Assembly (NCBI GenBank): GCA_964556225.1
Contig: CAZKVJ010000008.1
Span: forward strand, 90,710-154,709
Source: CAZKVJ01 sp964556225
Lineage (GTDB): Bacteria; Actinomycetota; Acidimicrobiia; Acidimicrobiales; Ilumatobacteraceae
DNA length: 64,000 nt
Reading direction: 5' to 3'
Below are positions 42,637 through 52,536 of the stretch, in pieces (the first letter of the stretch is position 1; each line of letters opens with the position of its first letter). A program made the position numbers and the translations under genes. Under the pieces are notes generated by a model. It saw nothing but the letters and a program-made list of their open reading frames with translations. It did not search any database and was not told the DNA's origin.

Positions 42637-44369
42637 GCTTGCGCCGACTCCTCCAGAGCCACCTCGGGCCGTACATGTCCACGCTGGCGCTCGTCGTCGT
42701 GCTGCAGGCGGTCCAGACCGCCGCCACGCTCACCCTGCCGTCACTGAACTCGGACCTCATCGACAACGGCGTCCTCACCGGCGACAACGCGTACATCTGG
42801 CGCATGGGGGCGGTGATGCTCGGCTTCGCGATCGTGCAGATCGTGTTCGCGTCCGCCGCCACGTGGTTCGGGGCCCGCGTGGCGATGGGCTTCGGACGCG
42901 ACGTGCGGCGCGACCTGTTCCACCAGGTGACCGACTACTCCAGCCGCGAGGTCGGTCACTTCGGCGCCCCGTCGCTCATCACACGGATCACGAACGACGT
43001 CCAGCAGGTGCAGACCTTCGTCGTGATGGGCACCACGCTCATGATCGCCGCGCCGTTGACCATGGTGATCGGCCTCGTGCTCGCCACCCGAGAGGATGCT
43101 GGTCTGTCGGTCGTGCTCGTGGTCGCCATCCCGGCGACGGTCCTCATCCTCGGCGTCGTCATCGTCCGGATGGTGCCGGCGTTCCGGCTCATGCAGGTGC
43201 GCATCGACCGGCTCAACGCCGTGCTCCGGGAGCAGATCGCCGGCATCCGGGTGGTGCGAGCCTTCGTGCGCGAGCCACAGGAAAGCGCCCGGTTCGCCAC
43301 CGCAAACGGTGAGCTGACCGAGGTGTCACTGCGCGCCGGGCGGCTGATGTCGTTCATGTTCCCGACCGTGGGGCTCATCGTGAACATGGCCAGCCTGGCG
43401 GTGCTGTGGGTCGGCGCCGACCGCATCGCCGCGGGCGAGATGCAGATCGGGTCGCTCGTCGCCTACCTGAGCTACCTGGTGCAGATCCTCATGGCGGTGG
43501 TGATGCTCACCGTCACCGCCTCCATGGTCCCGAGAGCCAGCGTGGCGGCCGACCGCATCGTCGAGGTGCTCGACACCGAGTCGTCGGTGCGACCTCCCGT
43601 CGAACCTGTCACGACCGTCCCGGAGCACGGCACGGTGGAGCTGCGCGATGCCGGCTTCCGCTATCCGGGTGCGGCTCATCCGGTGCTGTCCCACGTGTCG
43701 TTCCGAGTCGAGGCCGGCCAGACGCTCGCGATCATCGGCAGCACCGGGGCCGGCAAGACCACGATCGCCAGCCTGGTCGTGCGACTGTTCGACGCGACCG
43801 ACGGCGCCGTGCTCGTCGACGGCGTCGACGTGCGCGACCTGGACCCGTCGCTCTTGTGGGGCCGCGTCGGGTACGTGCCCCAGCGGGCCTACCTGTTCTC
43901 CGGCACGGTGGCGTCGAACCTGCGCTTCGGACGGCCGGACGCCACCGACGGCGAGCTGTGGGAGGCGCTCGAGATCGCCCAGGCGGCCGATTTCGTGCAG
44001 ACCATGCCCCACGGCCTCCACAGCGAGATCAGCCAGGGCGGCTCGAACGTGTCGGGGGGACAGCGCCAGCGGCTCGCCATCGCTCGTGCCCTCGTCCTGC
44101 GGCCCGAGGTCTACGTCTTCGACGACTGCTTCTCGGCGCTCGACGTCGCGACCGAGGCCCGCCTTCGAGCGGCGCTCGCCCCGCGCACCACCGACGCCGC
44201 CGCCATCGTGGTCGCCCAGCGGGTCTCCACCATCCAGACGGCGGACCAGATCCTGGTGCTCGAAGACGGCGAGGTCATCGGCCGCGGTGCTCACGACGAG
44301 CTCATGGCGACCTGTCCGACGTACGCGGAGATCGTCGCTTCGCAGCTCGGGGAAGGGGCAGCGGCGTGA
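42633..44369 (+). CDS. Heterodimeric ABC exporter, subunit with degenerate site
   Basis: A 578-residue ABC half-transporter: six-helix membrane domain (about 1-310) then an ATPase domain with Walker A GSTGAGKT (369-376), NVSGGQRQR and Walker B VYVFDDCFSALD. The catalytic glutamate is Asp498 and the switch histidine is Gln529 (VVAQRVSTI). This is the degenerate partner pattern of TM287/288- or BmrCD-type exporters. It is coupled to tetR upstream and to the second subunit downstream. Drug or lipid export is likely. Confidence 0.9.
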   Translation: MSLRRLLQSHLGPYMSTLALVVVLQAVQTAATLTLPSLNSDLIDNGVLTGDNAYIWRMGAVMLGFAIVQIVFASAATWFGARVAMGFGRDVRRDLFHQVTDYSSREVGHFGAPSLITRITNDVQQVQTFVVMGTTLMIAAPLTMVIGLVLATREDAGLSVVLVVAIPATVLILGVVIVRMVPAFRLMQVRIDRLNAVLREQIAGIRVVRAFVREPQESARFATANGELTEVSLRAGRLMSFMFPTVGLIVNMASLAVLWVGADRIAAGEMQIGSLVAYLSYLVQILMAVVMLTVTASMVPRASVAADRIVEVLDTESSVRPPVEPVTTVPEHGTVELRDAGFRYPGAAHPVLSHVSFRVEAGQTLAIIGSTGAGKTTIASLVVRLFDATDGAVLVDGVDVRDLDPSLLWGRVGYVPQRAYLFSGTVASNLRFGRPDATDGELWEALEIAQAADFVQTMPHGLHSEISQGGSNVSGGQRQRLAIARALVLRPEVYVFDDCFSALDVATEARLRAALAPRTTDAAAIVVAQRVSTIQTADQILVLEDGEVIGRGAHDELMATCPTYAEIVASQLGEGAAA

Positions 44370-46240
44370 GCACCACGGAGCGCCCCTCACGCGACGATCG
44401 CGAGCTCCTGGCCACCACCGGCGCCCAGTCCCGCCGGGCCCAGTTCACGCCCGGCGGTGGAGCCGGCATCCCCGTCGAGCACAGCGACAACTTCCTCGCC
44501 ACGCTGAAGCGCCTCGGCCTCATCCTCGGCTCCGAGGCCCCCCTGCTGCTCGTTGTGCTCGTGCTCACCGTGACCAGCGTCGTGCTCACCGTGCTCGGTC
44601 CACGCCTGCTCGGCGAGGCCACGGACACCATCGTGAACGGGCTGATGAGCGGCGGCATCGACTTCGGCGAGCTTCACCGTCAGCTCCTGCTCATCGGCGC
44701 CCTCTACCTCGGCTCGTGGGCGCTGGCCAGCACGTCGGCCTTCATCCTGGCGGGCGTGGTGCAGCGCTCGATGTACTCGTTGCGCGAAGCGGTGGAGACG
44801 AAGCTCAACCGCCTGCCGCTGGCCTACGTGGACCGCCTGCCGCGCGGCGACCTGCTCAGCCGGGTGACGAACGACATCGACAACCTGGCGCAGAGCCTGC
44901 AGCAGACGGTCAGCCAGATCCTGACGTCCGTCCTGACGATGGTGGGCGTGGCCGTGATGATGTTCACGATCTCGCCGCTGCTCGCCGCCGTGGCCCTCCT
45001 GACGGTGCCGGTCTCCATCTGGCTCATCAAGACGATCGGCGCGAAGGCCCGTCCGCGCTTCCTGTCGCAGTGGCGTCACACCGGTGCGGTGAACACCCTG
45101 GCCGAGGAGGTCTTCACCGCGCACGCCGTGGTGAAGACCTTCGGTCGCCAGCAGCAGACCGAGGAGCGCTTCGGCGAGGACAACGACGAGCTCTACGCCG
45201 CGGCGTTCGGAGCCCAGTTCCGGTCCGGGCTCATCCAGCCCGCCATGATCTTCATGGGCAACATCCAGTTCATCCTGATCGCCGTGATCGGGGGACTGCA
45301 GATCTCACGCGGCGCCATCAGCATCGGTGACATGCAGGCGCTGATCCAGTACTCGCGCCAGTTCGCCCAGCCCCTCACCCACATCGCGTCGATGTCGGCG
45401 ACGTTCCAGTCCGGCATCGCCTCGCTCGAGCGCGTGCTCGAGCTCCTCGACGTCGACGAGCAGTCGCCGGAGCCGGCCCCGACGGTCTCGCCGCCACCGG
45501 TGCGGGGCCGGATCGTCTTCGACGACGTCCACTTCTCCTACGACCCGGCCAAGCCGCTCATCGAAGGCCTCAACGTGGTCGCCGAACCGGGCGAGACGGT
45601 GGCCATCGTCGGGCCGACCGGTGCTGGCAAGACCACGCTCGTCAATCTGCTGATGCGGTTCTACGAGCTCGATTCCGGGCGCATCACCCTCGACGGGCGC
45701 AACATCGCCGCCCTCCCTCGTGACGAGCTCCGCTCGGAGATCGGCATGGTGCTCCAGGACACGTGGCTGTTCGGGGGGACCATCCGCGAGAACCTGGCGT
45801 ACGGGAACCCAGCCGCCACCGACGAACAGATCCGCGAGGCCGCCCGCATCACCTACGTCGACCGGTTCGTCCACTCGCTGCCGGACGGGTACGACACGGT
45901 CATCAACGAGGAGGGCGACAACATCTCGGCCGGGCAGAAGCAGCTGATGACCATCGCTCGGGCGTTCCTCGCCGATCCGTCGATCCTCGTGCTCGACGAG
46001 GCCACCAGCTCGGTCGACACCCGCACCGAGGTGCTCATCCAGGAGGCGATGAACCGCCTGCGGGCGGGGCGCACCAGCTTCGTGATCGCCCACCGCCTCT
46101 CCACGATCCGGGGCGCCGACGTGATCCTGGTGATGGACGAGGGGCGCATCGTGGAGCAGGGCACCCACGACGAGCTGCTGGCGCTCGGCGGCCACTACGC
46201 CCGCCTCCACGACGCCCAGTTCGCCGGCCGCGAGACCTGA
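44366..46240 (+). CDS. Heterodimeric ABC exporter, catalytically competent subunit
   Basis: A 624-residue half-transporter with a hydrophilic N-terminal extension of about 45 residues, a membrane domain, and an ATPase domain with Walker A GPTGAGKT (416-423), NISAGQKQL, Walker B LVLDEATSSVD (catalytic Glu545) and switch His576. It supplies the functional hydrolysis site that the upstream subunit lacks, so the two should pair. The signature reads SAGQK rather than SGGQ, usual for this class. The GTG start overlaps the preceding stop. Confidence 0.9.
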   Translation: MSTTERPSRDDRELLATTGAQSRRAQFTPGGGAGIPVEHSDNFLATLKRLGLILGSEAPLLLVVLVLTVTSVVLTVLGPRLLGEATDTIVNGLMSGGIDFGELHRQLLLIGALYLGSWALASTSAFILAGVVQRSMYSLREAVETKLNRLPLAYVDRLPRGDLLSRVTNDIDNLAQSLQQTVSQILTSVLTMVGVAVMMFTISPLLAAVALLTVPVSIWLIKTIGAKARPRFLSQWRHTGAVNTLAEEVFTAHAVVKTFGRQQQTEERFGEDNDELYAAAFGAQFRSGLIQPAMIFMGNIQFILIAVIGGLQISRGAISIGDMQALIQYSRQFAQPLTHIASMSATFQSGIASLERVLELLDVDEQSPEPAPTVSPPPVRGRIVFDDVHFSYDPAKPLIEGLNVVAEPGETVAIVGPTGAGKTTLVNLLMRFYELDSGRITLDGRNIAALPRDELRSEIGMVLQDTWLFGGTIRENLAYGNPAATDEQIREAARITYVDRFVHSLPDGYDTVINEEGDNISAGQKQLMTIARAFLADPSILVLDEATSSVDTRTEVLIQEAMNRLRAGRTSFVIAHRLSTIRGADVILVMDEGRIVEQGTHDELLALGGHYARLHDAQFAGRET

Positions 46241-46249
46241 GCCACGGGC

Positions 46250-47422
46250 ATGTACCTGAGCCGCCGACCGGCCGAGCTGGTGGTGCACGCAGCGACGGCG
46301 ATCGACGCCGACGGCATCCGGCGCGACGCCTGGATCGCCAGCGCGGGCGGCACGATCACGGCCATCGGGCACGGAGCCGGGTGGCGGACGCTTTCGCTCG
46401 CCGTCGGTGCCGACGTCGTCGACGCAGCCGGTGCGACCGTCACCCCGGGCTTCGTGGAGCTGCACTGCCACGGCGGCGGCGGGTACGGCTTCGACGATGG
46501 GATCGACTCGATCACCGCCGCAGTGGCCGCACACCGCCATCACGGCACCACCCGCACCCTGGTCTCGCTCGTCACGAACCCGATCGGCGACCTCGCCGTC
46601 CGGCTGGGCGAGCTCGCCGAGCTGGCGGCGCGTGAGCCGAGCGTCCTCGGCGCCCACCTCGAGGGGCCCTTCCTCGCTGCCTCCCGGCGCGGTGCTCATG
46701 CCGGAGCCCACCTGCGCACCCCGGACCGTGCAGCCATCGACGAGCTGCTCGCCGCCGGCCACGACACGCTGCGCCAGCTCACGCTCGCCCCCGAGCTGCC
46801 AGGCGCGCTCGAGGCGATCGAGCAGCTCGCAGGGGCCGGCGTGGTGGTGGCCGTCGGTCACACCGACGCGGACGACGTGCAGGCCCGGGCGGCATTCGAC
46901 CGAGGTGCCCGGCTGCTGACCCACACGTTCAACGCCATGGCGCCCCTCCACCATCGGGCGCCGGGCCCAGTGGGGGCAGCGCTCGACGACGAGCGGATCA
47001 CCCTCGAGGTCATCGCCGACGGGCATCACGTCCACCCCAGCGTCGTACGGCTGCTGTACCGCCAGGCCCCGGGCCGGGTCGCGCTCGTCACCGACGCGAT
47101 GGCCGCCGCGTGCTGCGGCGATGGGCAGTACCGGCTGGGTGAGGTCGACGTGCAGGTGGTCGACGGGTGTGCCACCGTCGCCGGGACGGACCGCCTGGCC
47201 GGCTCGACGATCACCCAGGACGTCGCTCTCCGCAACGCGATCCAGGTGGTCGGGCTCGCACCCGAGGTGGCCGTGGCATCGCTCACTGCGACACCGGCCC
47301 GCGTGCTCGGCCTGGAGGATCGCTTCGGCGCGCTGCGAGAGGGCTGCGCCGCCGACCTCGTGATGCTCGACGCCGACTGGGCGGTGACCGCCGTGTGGAC
47401 CGCCGGTCACCGGACCACCTGA
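46250..47422 (+). CDS. nagA: N-acetylglucosamine-6-phosphate deacetylase
   Basis: A 390-residue amidohydrolase with the metal pair ELHCHGGGGYGFDDG (His72, His74), HLEGPFLA, VGHTDAD, HTFNAM and the catalytic aspartate in ALVTDAMAAA. It deacetylates GlcNAc-6-phosphate from cell-wall recycling or chitin. nagB and a GlcNAc transporter are not adjacent. It begins 9 nt after the exporter gene, so it may be transcribed with it. Repeat copy 3 lies 9 nt after its stop. Confidence 0.9.
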   Translation: MYLSRRPAELVVHAATAIDADGIRRDAWIASAGGTITAIGHGAGWRTLSLAVGADVVDAAGATVTPGFVELHCHGGGGYGFDDGIDSITAAVAAHRHHGTTRTLVSLVTNPIGDLAVRLGELAELAAREPSVLGAHLEGPFLAASRRGAHAGAHLRTPDRAAIDELLAAGHDTLRQLTLAPELPGALEAIEQLAGAGVVVAVGHTDADDVQARAAFDRGARLLTHTFNAMAPLHHRAPGPVGAALDDERITLEVIADGHHVHPSVVRLLYRQAPGRVALVTDAMAAACCGDGQYRLGEVDVQVVDGCATVAGTDRLAGSTITQDVALRNAIQVVGLAPEVAVASLTATPARVLGLEDRFGALREGCAADLVMLDADWAVTAVWTAGHRTT

Positions 47423-47430
47423 CGCCTCCC

Positions 47431-47480
47431 GTTCTGGTCCCAGGAAGTAGCGCTGAGCGCTCATTGGTGCTGCCAGAACC
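47431..47480 (+). repeat. Dispersed palindromic repeat, copy 3
   Basis: A 50-nt element, GTTCTGGTCCCAGG at the 5' end and CTGCCAGAACC at the 3' end, with a central AGCGCT-G-AGCGCT. It differs from copy 1 only at four to five positions in the right half (CATTGGTGC for ACCAGGTGC). It lies between the convergent nagA and thiolase genes, where it could act as a bidirectional terminator. Confidence 0.85.
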
Positions 47481-47496
47481 GCGGGTGGAGGGTGGG

Positions 47497-48726
47497 TCAG
47501 ATCCGCTCGACGATGGTGGCGGTGGCCATGCCGCCGCCGGTGCACATGGCGACGAGGCCGGTGGACAGGTCGCGCCGCTCGAGCTCGTCGACCACGGTGC
47601 CGATCAGCATCGCGCCGGTCGCACCGATGGGGTGACCGAGCGCCATCGCTCCCCCGTTCACGTTCACCTTCTCGCGGTCGGCACCGGTGTCGCGGAAGAA
47701 GCGCAGCACCACGGACGCGAACGCCTCGTTGACCTCGAACAGGTCGATGTCGTCAATGGTCATGCCGGCCCGCCGCAGGCACTTGAGCGCCGCCGGACCG
47801 GGCGCCGTCAGCATGATGAGCGGCTCGTCGCCGGCGACGGCGGACATCACGATGCGGGCCCGAGGGGTCAGCCCGTGCGCCCGGGCGTAATCCGGCGAGG
47901 CCAGCAGCACGGCACCGGCGCCGTCGACGACGCCCGAGCTGTTGCCGGCGTGGTGCACGTGGTTGAGCGTCACACCCGGGTACACCTGCTGGATCAGCTC
48001 GGCCATGGTCTTGTCGGTCTGCTCCATGCGGAGATCGTCCAGCTTCGGGAAGCTGGGCGGCAGCTGGGCCAGGCTCTCGAGCGTGGTCCCCGGGCGGGGG
48101 AACTCCTCGTGGTCGAGCGCGACCGAGCCGTCCTCGTTGAGGATCGGGACCAGGCTGCGCTCGAAGCGGCCTTCACGGATGGCGGCGTCCGCCCGGCGCT
48201 GGCTCTCGACTGCCAGCTCGTCGCAGTCGGTGCGGGTCCACCCGTCGACGGTGGCGATGAGGTCCGCCGACAGCCCCTGGGGCACCTGCGGGTGCAGCTC
48301 CAGCAGATGCTGGTTGTTGGCATGGAAGCCGTCCGTCCCGTTGCGGGCCGCCCGACTCATCGACTCGACGCCGCAGCCGATCACCACCTCTTGGTGGCCG
48401 GACAGGATCCCCATGGCCGCGAACGTGACGGCCTGCTGACCGGAGCCGCAGAACCGGTTGAGCGTGACCCCCGGGACCGACACGGGCCAGCCGGCGTCGA
48501 GCAGCGCCATGCGTCCGATGTCGTGTGCGTGGTCGGCCACGTGCGCCCCGTTGCCGCACACCACGTCGTCGACGTCGGCGGGGTCGAACCCGACGCGCTC
48601 CTGCAGGGCGTTCAGCACCTGGGCCAGCACCCGCTGGGGGTGCAGGTGGGACAGTGCCCCCTTGCCCGGCTTGCCGATGCCTCGCGGCGACCGCACCGCG
48701 TCGATGATCCACGCCTCTCGCTCCAT
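47497..48726 (-). CDS. Acetyl-CoA C-acyltransferase (thiolase)
   Basis: A 409-residue thiolase with the nucleophilic Cys93 in NRFCGSGQQAV, VNEAFA, GHPIGATGA and the second active cysteine in MCTGGGMATATIVE. It cleaves 3-ketoacyl-CoA with CoA, or condenses acyl-CoAs. No hydratase or dehydrogenase is adjacent, so chain-length preference is unknown. A good ribosome binding site GAGGAGGGAC precedes the ATG. It points away from repeat copy 3. Confidence 0.92.
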   Translation of the reverse strand: MEREAWIIDAVRSPRGIGKPGKGALSHLHPQRVLAQVLNALQERVGFDPADVDDVVCGNGAHVADHAHDIGRMALLDAGWPVSVPGVTLNRFCGSGQQAVTFAAMGILSGHQEVVIGCGVESMSRAARNGTDGFHANNQHLLELHPQVPQGLSADLIATVDGWTRTDCDELAVESQRRADAAIREGRFERSLVPILNEDGSVALDHEEFPRPGTTLESLAQLPPSFPKLDDLRMEQTDKTMAELIQQVYPGVTLNHVHHAGNSSGVVDGAGAVLLASPDYARAHGLTPRARIVMSAVAGDEPLIMLTAPGPAALKCLRRAGMTIDDIDLFEVNEAFASVVLRFFRDTGADREKVNVNGGAMALGHPIGATGAMLIGTVVDELERRDLSTGLVAMCTGGGMATATIVERI

Positions 48727-48804
48727 GACCCCGTCCCTCCTCGGCCGCCTCCGCGACGTCCGGTCATTCTGCCGGTCGACGATGCGCCGGCGCGCATCCG
48801 AGGT

Positions 48805-50340
48805 TCAGACCGGGGCCTCGACTCGCCGCCTCGGGCCACGCACCGGCGGCTGGTGGTCCCACAGGTCGGCGACCAGGTCGCTCCGCAACGACGCCCACGC
48901 CGGATCGTCCCACCGGTTCACCTGTTGCAGCGGGTCGCCGGACAGGTCGTACAGCTCGCCCTCGCTGCCGTCGTGGCTGAAGCCCGGCTGGTACATCGTG
49001 CACACGAACCCGTCGCGGGTGATCGTCCGCAGGTGGACGTCGACGCCGAACAGCTCGCTGTCCCACTCCGTCAGCACCCGCTCGAAGCCCCGCGCCGCGG
49101 CGTCGACGTCGTCGGTGGGCAGCGGGCGCCCCTCCATCCACTCCGGCACGGCGACGCCCGCGATGGTGCAGAACGTGGGGGCCAGGTCGACCAGCCCCAC
49201 CGGCTGCGACACCACCGACGCCTCCGACCACGACGAACGCGCCGGACGCCACACGAGCGGCAGGCGCATCAGCGCGTCGACGTGGTACGGGCCCTTGAAC
49301 AGCAGCCCGAAGTCACCCTGCAGCTCGCCGTGGTCGGTGGTGAAGATCACGTCGACGTCGTCGCCCCAGCCGCGGGCGTCGATCGCGGCGAGGACCCGCC
49401 CGAGCGCCTCGTCGACCAGCTCGCACTCGATGGCGTTGCGGGCGTTCACCTCGCGCACCTGATCGGGCGTCAGCGTGGCCGGGACCCAGGCGAGGGGCGC
49501 CTCGTAGTTCGACACCAGCCGGCCGTCGTACCAGGCCCGCCAGTGGCGCGGCTTGGCGTCGAGCACCCGCTCACGCTCGGCCGCGTCGGCGAGGTAGCCG
49601 GCGGGCAACGGGACCTCTCGCCAGTCGACCCGGCCCAGCTCCGACGCCGGCGGATCCCACGGATGGTGCGGGTCGGGGAAGCTCATCCAGCAGAACCAGT
49701 CGTCGCCGGCGTCGAGCGAGTCGAGCCAGGCGATCGTTCGGTCGGCCACCCAGTCGGTGTGGTACCACTCGCGTGGGATCGCGTTGTCGTGGACCTGCGG
49801 CGCCCCCGTCTCGCCACCGCCCAGGGCGTTCACCTCCATCGTCGGGTCGAGCACCGGGTAGAACATCCCGACCGCTTCCGGGTGCTCGGCGGCGAGCCAG
49901 CGGGCGTAGTGGAGTGGCCCCATGCCGCCGTGGGTGGCCGCCTCGAAGTGCTCGAAGCCGCGGTGCAGGCCCGGCAGGCCGTCACGGGCGAAGCGGTTCT
50001 CGGCGAACCGGGCGAACGGATCGAGGAAGGGCTCGAAGTGCGGCTTGCCGATGAGCGCGGTGCGGTAGCCCGCGCCGTGCAGCAGCGACGCCACCGACGG
50101 TGCGTTCTCCGGCAGCGCCACCCCGTTCATCCAGACGCCGTGGGTGCTGGGGTGCTGGCCCGTGATGATGGTGGCGCGTGACGGCATGCACACGACGGAC
50201 TGCGGATGGGCGCGCTCGTAGCGGTGGCCCGCCGCCGCCAGCGCGTCGACCACCGGGGTGCGGGCGAGGGTGCCGCCGTTGCAGCCCAGCGTGTCGTAGC
50301 GCTGCTGGTCGGTGGTGACGAAGAGGATCTTGCGGCCCAT
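48805..50340 (-). CDS. Formylglycine-dependent sulfatase, type I
   Basis: A 511-residue protein with the modification motif VVCMPSRATIITG (Cys51, CxPSR), metal-binding DQQRYDT at the N-terminus, and a C-terminal TTDHGELQGDFGLLFKGPYHV. The cysteine is converted to formylglycine by a separate enzyme, which is not in this window. There is no signal peptide, so it would hydrolyse sulfate or phosphonate esters in the cytoplasm. The ATG at 50340 overlaps the SRPBCC gene stop, and the two are coupled. Confidence 0.9.
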   Translation of the reverse strand: MGRKILFVTTDQQRYDTLGCNGGTLARTPVVDALAAAGHRYERAHPQSVVCMPSRATIITGQHPSTHGVWMNGVALPENAPSVASLLHGAGYRTALIGKPHFEPFLDPFARFAENRFARDGLPGLHRGFEHFEAATHGGMGPLHYARWLAAEHPEAVGMFYPVLDPTMEVNALGGGETGAPQVHDNAIPREWYHTDWVADRTIAWLDSLDAGDDWFCWMSFPDPHHPWDPPASELGRVDWREVPLPAGYLADAAERERVLDAKPRHWRAWYDGRLVSNYEAPLAWVPATLTPDQVREVNARNAIECELVDEALGRVLAAIDARGWGDDVDVIFTTDHGELQGDFGLLFKGPYHVDALMRLPLVWRPARSSWSEASVVSQPVGLVDLAPTFCTIAGVAVPEWMEGRPLPTDDVDAAARGFERVLTEWDSELFGVDVHLRTITRDGFVCTMYQPGFSHDGSEGELYDLSGDPLQQVNRWDDPAWASLRSDLVADLWDHQPPVRGPRRRVEAPV

Positions 50341-50753
50341 CAGTCGGTTCCTTCCTGGCCGGGGTGCTCCATCCGGCGCTGCAGCTCGTCGAGCGCGGCG
50401 ACGGTGGCGCCCCCGATCGTGAGCGCCATGGTGCGTGGGTCGGCGTCGGTCGAGTAGGTGACCAGGCACGTCTCGTCTCCGAGGTCGATGACGTCGATCG
50501 TGCCGCGGTGGAATTGGAACAGCGGGGCGGTGATGCGGTACTGGAAGCGACGCTGGACCGGATCCCGGACGAGGATCTCCTCGGGCATGGGCAGGCCGGA
50601 TCCCAGCACGATCAGGCGGTTCGAGCCATCGACCTGGCACGAGGTGATGCCGGGAAACCACTCGTGCAGGCGCGCCGGGTCGCCCGCCAGCGCCCAGACC
50701 TCGGCGGCCGGGCGACGGATCAGAACGTGGTGGCGGATCGAGCCGAGCGGCAT
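50340..50753 (-). CDS. SRPBCC-fold (polyketide cyclase/START-like) protein
   Basis: A 137-residue protein with the opening HHVLIRRPAAEVWALAGDPARLHEWFPGI and later RRFQYRIT...TYSTDADP typical of the SRPBCC superfamily, which binds hydrophobic ligands. Its function is not known. TACGGT (50766-50761, minus strand) lies 7 nt before the ATG at 50753, so the mRNA is probably leaderless. It overlaps the sulfatase start by one base and may share its substrate. Confidence 0.8.
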   Translation of the reverse strand: MPLGSIRHHVLIRRPAAEVWALAGDPARLHEWFPGITSCQVDGSNRLIVLGSGLPMPEEILVRDPVQRRFQYRITAPLFQFHRGTIDVIDLGDETCLVTYSTDADPRTMALTIGGATVAALDELQRRMEHPGQEGTD

Positions 50754-50846
50754 GGGCGCGACCGTACCGTCACCCCGCCGGGACGGCTGTTGACACTCAG
50801 GTTCCCGCGCTGCGATCGAGGAACACCGTGACCGACCTGGCCTGCG

Positions 50847-52409
50847 TCAGACGAGCACCTCGATGAGCCGTGGGCCGCGCTGGCCCATCGCCGACGCGAA
50901 CGCGTCGCTGAAGCCCTCGACCGAGTCGACCCGCACCGCCTCCACCCCCATGCCGCCGGCCAGCTCGACCCAGCGCAGCTCGGGGTTCGAGAGGTCGAAC
51001 ATGGACAGCGCCTGGGCGCCGGCGCCCTCGGCGCCGACGCGCATCAGCTCGAAGCGCAAGATGCCGTAGGAGCGGTTGGCGAAGACCACGGTCGTCACAT
51101 CGAGGCGTTCGCGGGCCTGCGTCCACAGCGCCTGCAGGGTGTACATCGCCCCACCGTCACCGTGGAGGCACACCACCTTGCGGTCGGGACAGGCCACTGC
51201 GGCGCCGGTCGCGACGGGCAGCCCCTGGCCGATCGAGCCGCCGGTCAGCGACAGGTGGTCGTGCGGCGCCGCCGTGGCGAGCGCCAGCCCGGGCCCGAGG
51301 CTGTTCGTGGCCGCTTCGTCGGACACGATCGCGCCCTCCGGGAGGTGCCTCGCGATCACCTGGCCGACGGTCATCTGATCGAGCGCGCCGAGCGGTGGGT
51401 CCGGCCGCTGGAACGGGGCGACCTGGGCCGGCTCCCGCGGCGCGCCCAGCGCCTCGGCCACGGCCTCCAGCGCCCCGACGCCGTCCTCGTGGGGGTGAGC
51501 GAGGCGGACGATGGCGGCGTCCTCCGGCGTGCACCAGCTCGGCTTCCCCGGGTAGGCGAAGAACGACACCGGTGGCGAGGTGCCGACCAGCACGAGCTGG
51601 TCCACGTCGGAGAGGAACTCGACGATCTGCTCGGCGAAGTACGGCACCCGCTCGAGCGCCACCCGGCCGGCTCCGCGCTCGAGCCGAGGCGTGAACGTGT
51701 CGCACATCAGGCGGGCCCCGGTGGCGGCGGCGATCCGTCCAGCGGCGACCAGACCCCGGTCGCGCAGCGCAGCGCCGCGGATGAGCACGGCCGTGCGCCG
51801 GCCGTGCGTCAGCGCCCGCACCGCTGCGGCCACTGCGTCGTCGCCCACCGGCGCCGGCTGCGGCACCGGCAGCGGCGGCGCCGGGTGCTCGGCCTCGCCC
51901 CACGCGGTGTCGGCGGGAAGGATCAGCGTGGCGACCTGTCCGGGCGGCTGGCACGCCGCCTGCACCGCACGCGCCGCGTCGGCGGCCACGGTGCCGGCGC
52001 TGGTGGAAGTGTGCACCCACCCGGAGACCGTTCGGGCCAGGCCCACGATGTCGGAGGCCAGCGGTGCATCGTATCGGGCGTGCGCAGTGGCGTGGTCGCC
52101 GACGATGTTGACGACGGGTGTCGCGGCGCGGCGGGCGTTGTGCAGGTTGGCCAGACCGTTGCCCAACCCGGGACCGAGGTGCAGCAGCGTCGCCGCCGGC
52201 CGCCCGGCCATGCGCGCGTAGCCGTCGGCCATCCCGGTGACGACCCCCTCGAACAGGCCGAGGATCGGCCGGAGGCTGGCGCCCGGGTCCACCGCGCCCA
52301 CGCGGTCGAGGGCGGCCACCACGTGCATCTCGGAGGTACCGGGGTTCACGAAGCAGACGTCCACCCCGCACGCGCCCAGCGTGCGCACCAGGCTCTCGGC
52401 ACCGTTCAT
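50847..52409 (-). CDS. Thiamine-pyrophosphate-dependent enzyme, acetolactate-synthase-like (paralogue)
   Basis: A 520-residue protein closely similar along its length to the protein of 11153-12709: both share CFxNPGTSEMH, LFEGVxxGxADGYARMAGRPA, LHLGPGLGNxLANLHNAR, SFFAYPGKPS and the TPP region with GDGGAMYTLQALW. It is probably a decarboxylase or synthase on 2-oxoacids; the substrate is unknown. Here no glcD is adjacent. A GGGGGAG ribosome binding site precedes the ATG at 52409. Confidence 0.8.
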   Translation of the reverse strand: MNGAESLVRTLGACGVDVCFVNPGTSEMHVVAALDRVGAVDPGASLRPILGLFEGVVTGMADGYARMAGRPAATLLHLGPGLGNGLANLHNARRAATPVVNIVGDHATAHARYDAPLASDIVGLARTVSGWVHTSTSAGTVAADAARAVQAACQPPGQVATLILPADTAWGEAEHPAPPLPVPQPAPVGDDAVAAAVRALTHGRRTAVLIRGAALRDRGLVAAGRIAAATGARLMCDTFTPRLERGAGRVALERVPYFAEQIVEFLSDVDQLVLVGTSPPVSFFAYPGKPSWCTPEDAAIVRLAHPHEDGVGALEAVAEALGAPREPAQVAPFQRPDPPLGALDQMTVGQVIARHLPEGAIVSDEAATNSLGPGLALATAAPHDHLSLTGGSIGQGLPVATGAAVACPDRKVVCLHGDGGAMYTLQALWTQARERLDVTTVVFANRSYGILRFELMRVGAEGAGAQALSMFDLSNPELRWVELAGGMGVEAVRVDSVEGFSDAFASAMGQRGPRLIEVLV

Positions 52410-52536
52410 CGCTCCCCCTTCGACGGCACCACTGTGCCACGCGCAGGTCCGAACGACCCTGGCGCACGCGACCCGGCGGCGCGACAACAGTGGAGTGGCA
52501 GGCGCGCGCCACGTGCGCCGGCCGGAAGGAGGCGAC

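Noticed and set aside
42633..46240. The first ABC exporter subunit as an inactive pseudogene because of its changed Walker B and switch residues
   Set aside because: The reading frame is intact and the partner subunit has the catalytic residues; this asymmetry is the known state of heterodimeric exporters.
45305..47545. A 746-codon open frame on the minus strand
   Set aside because: It is antisense to the second ABC exporter gene, nagA and the repeat; its composition is the Arg/Gly/His-rich pattern typical of high-GC shadow frames and it has no recognisable domain.
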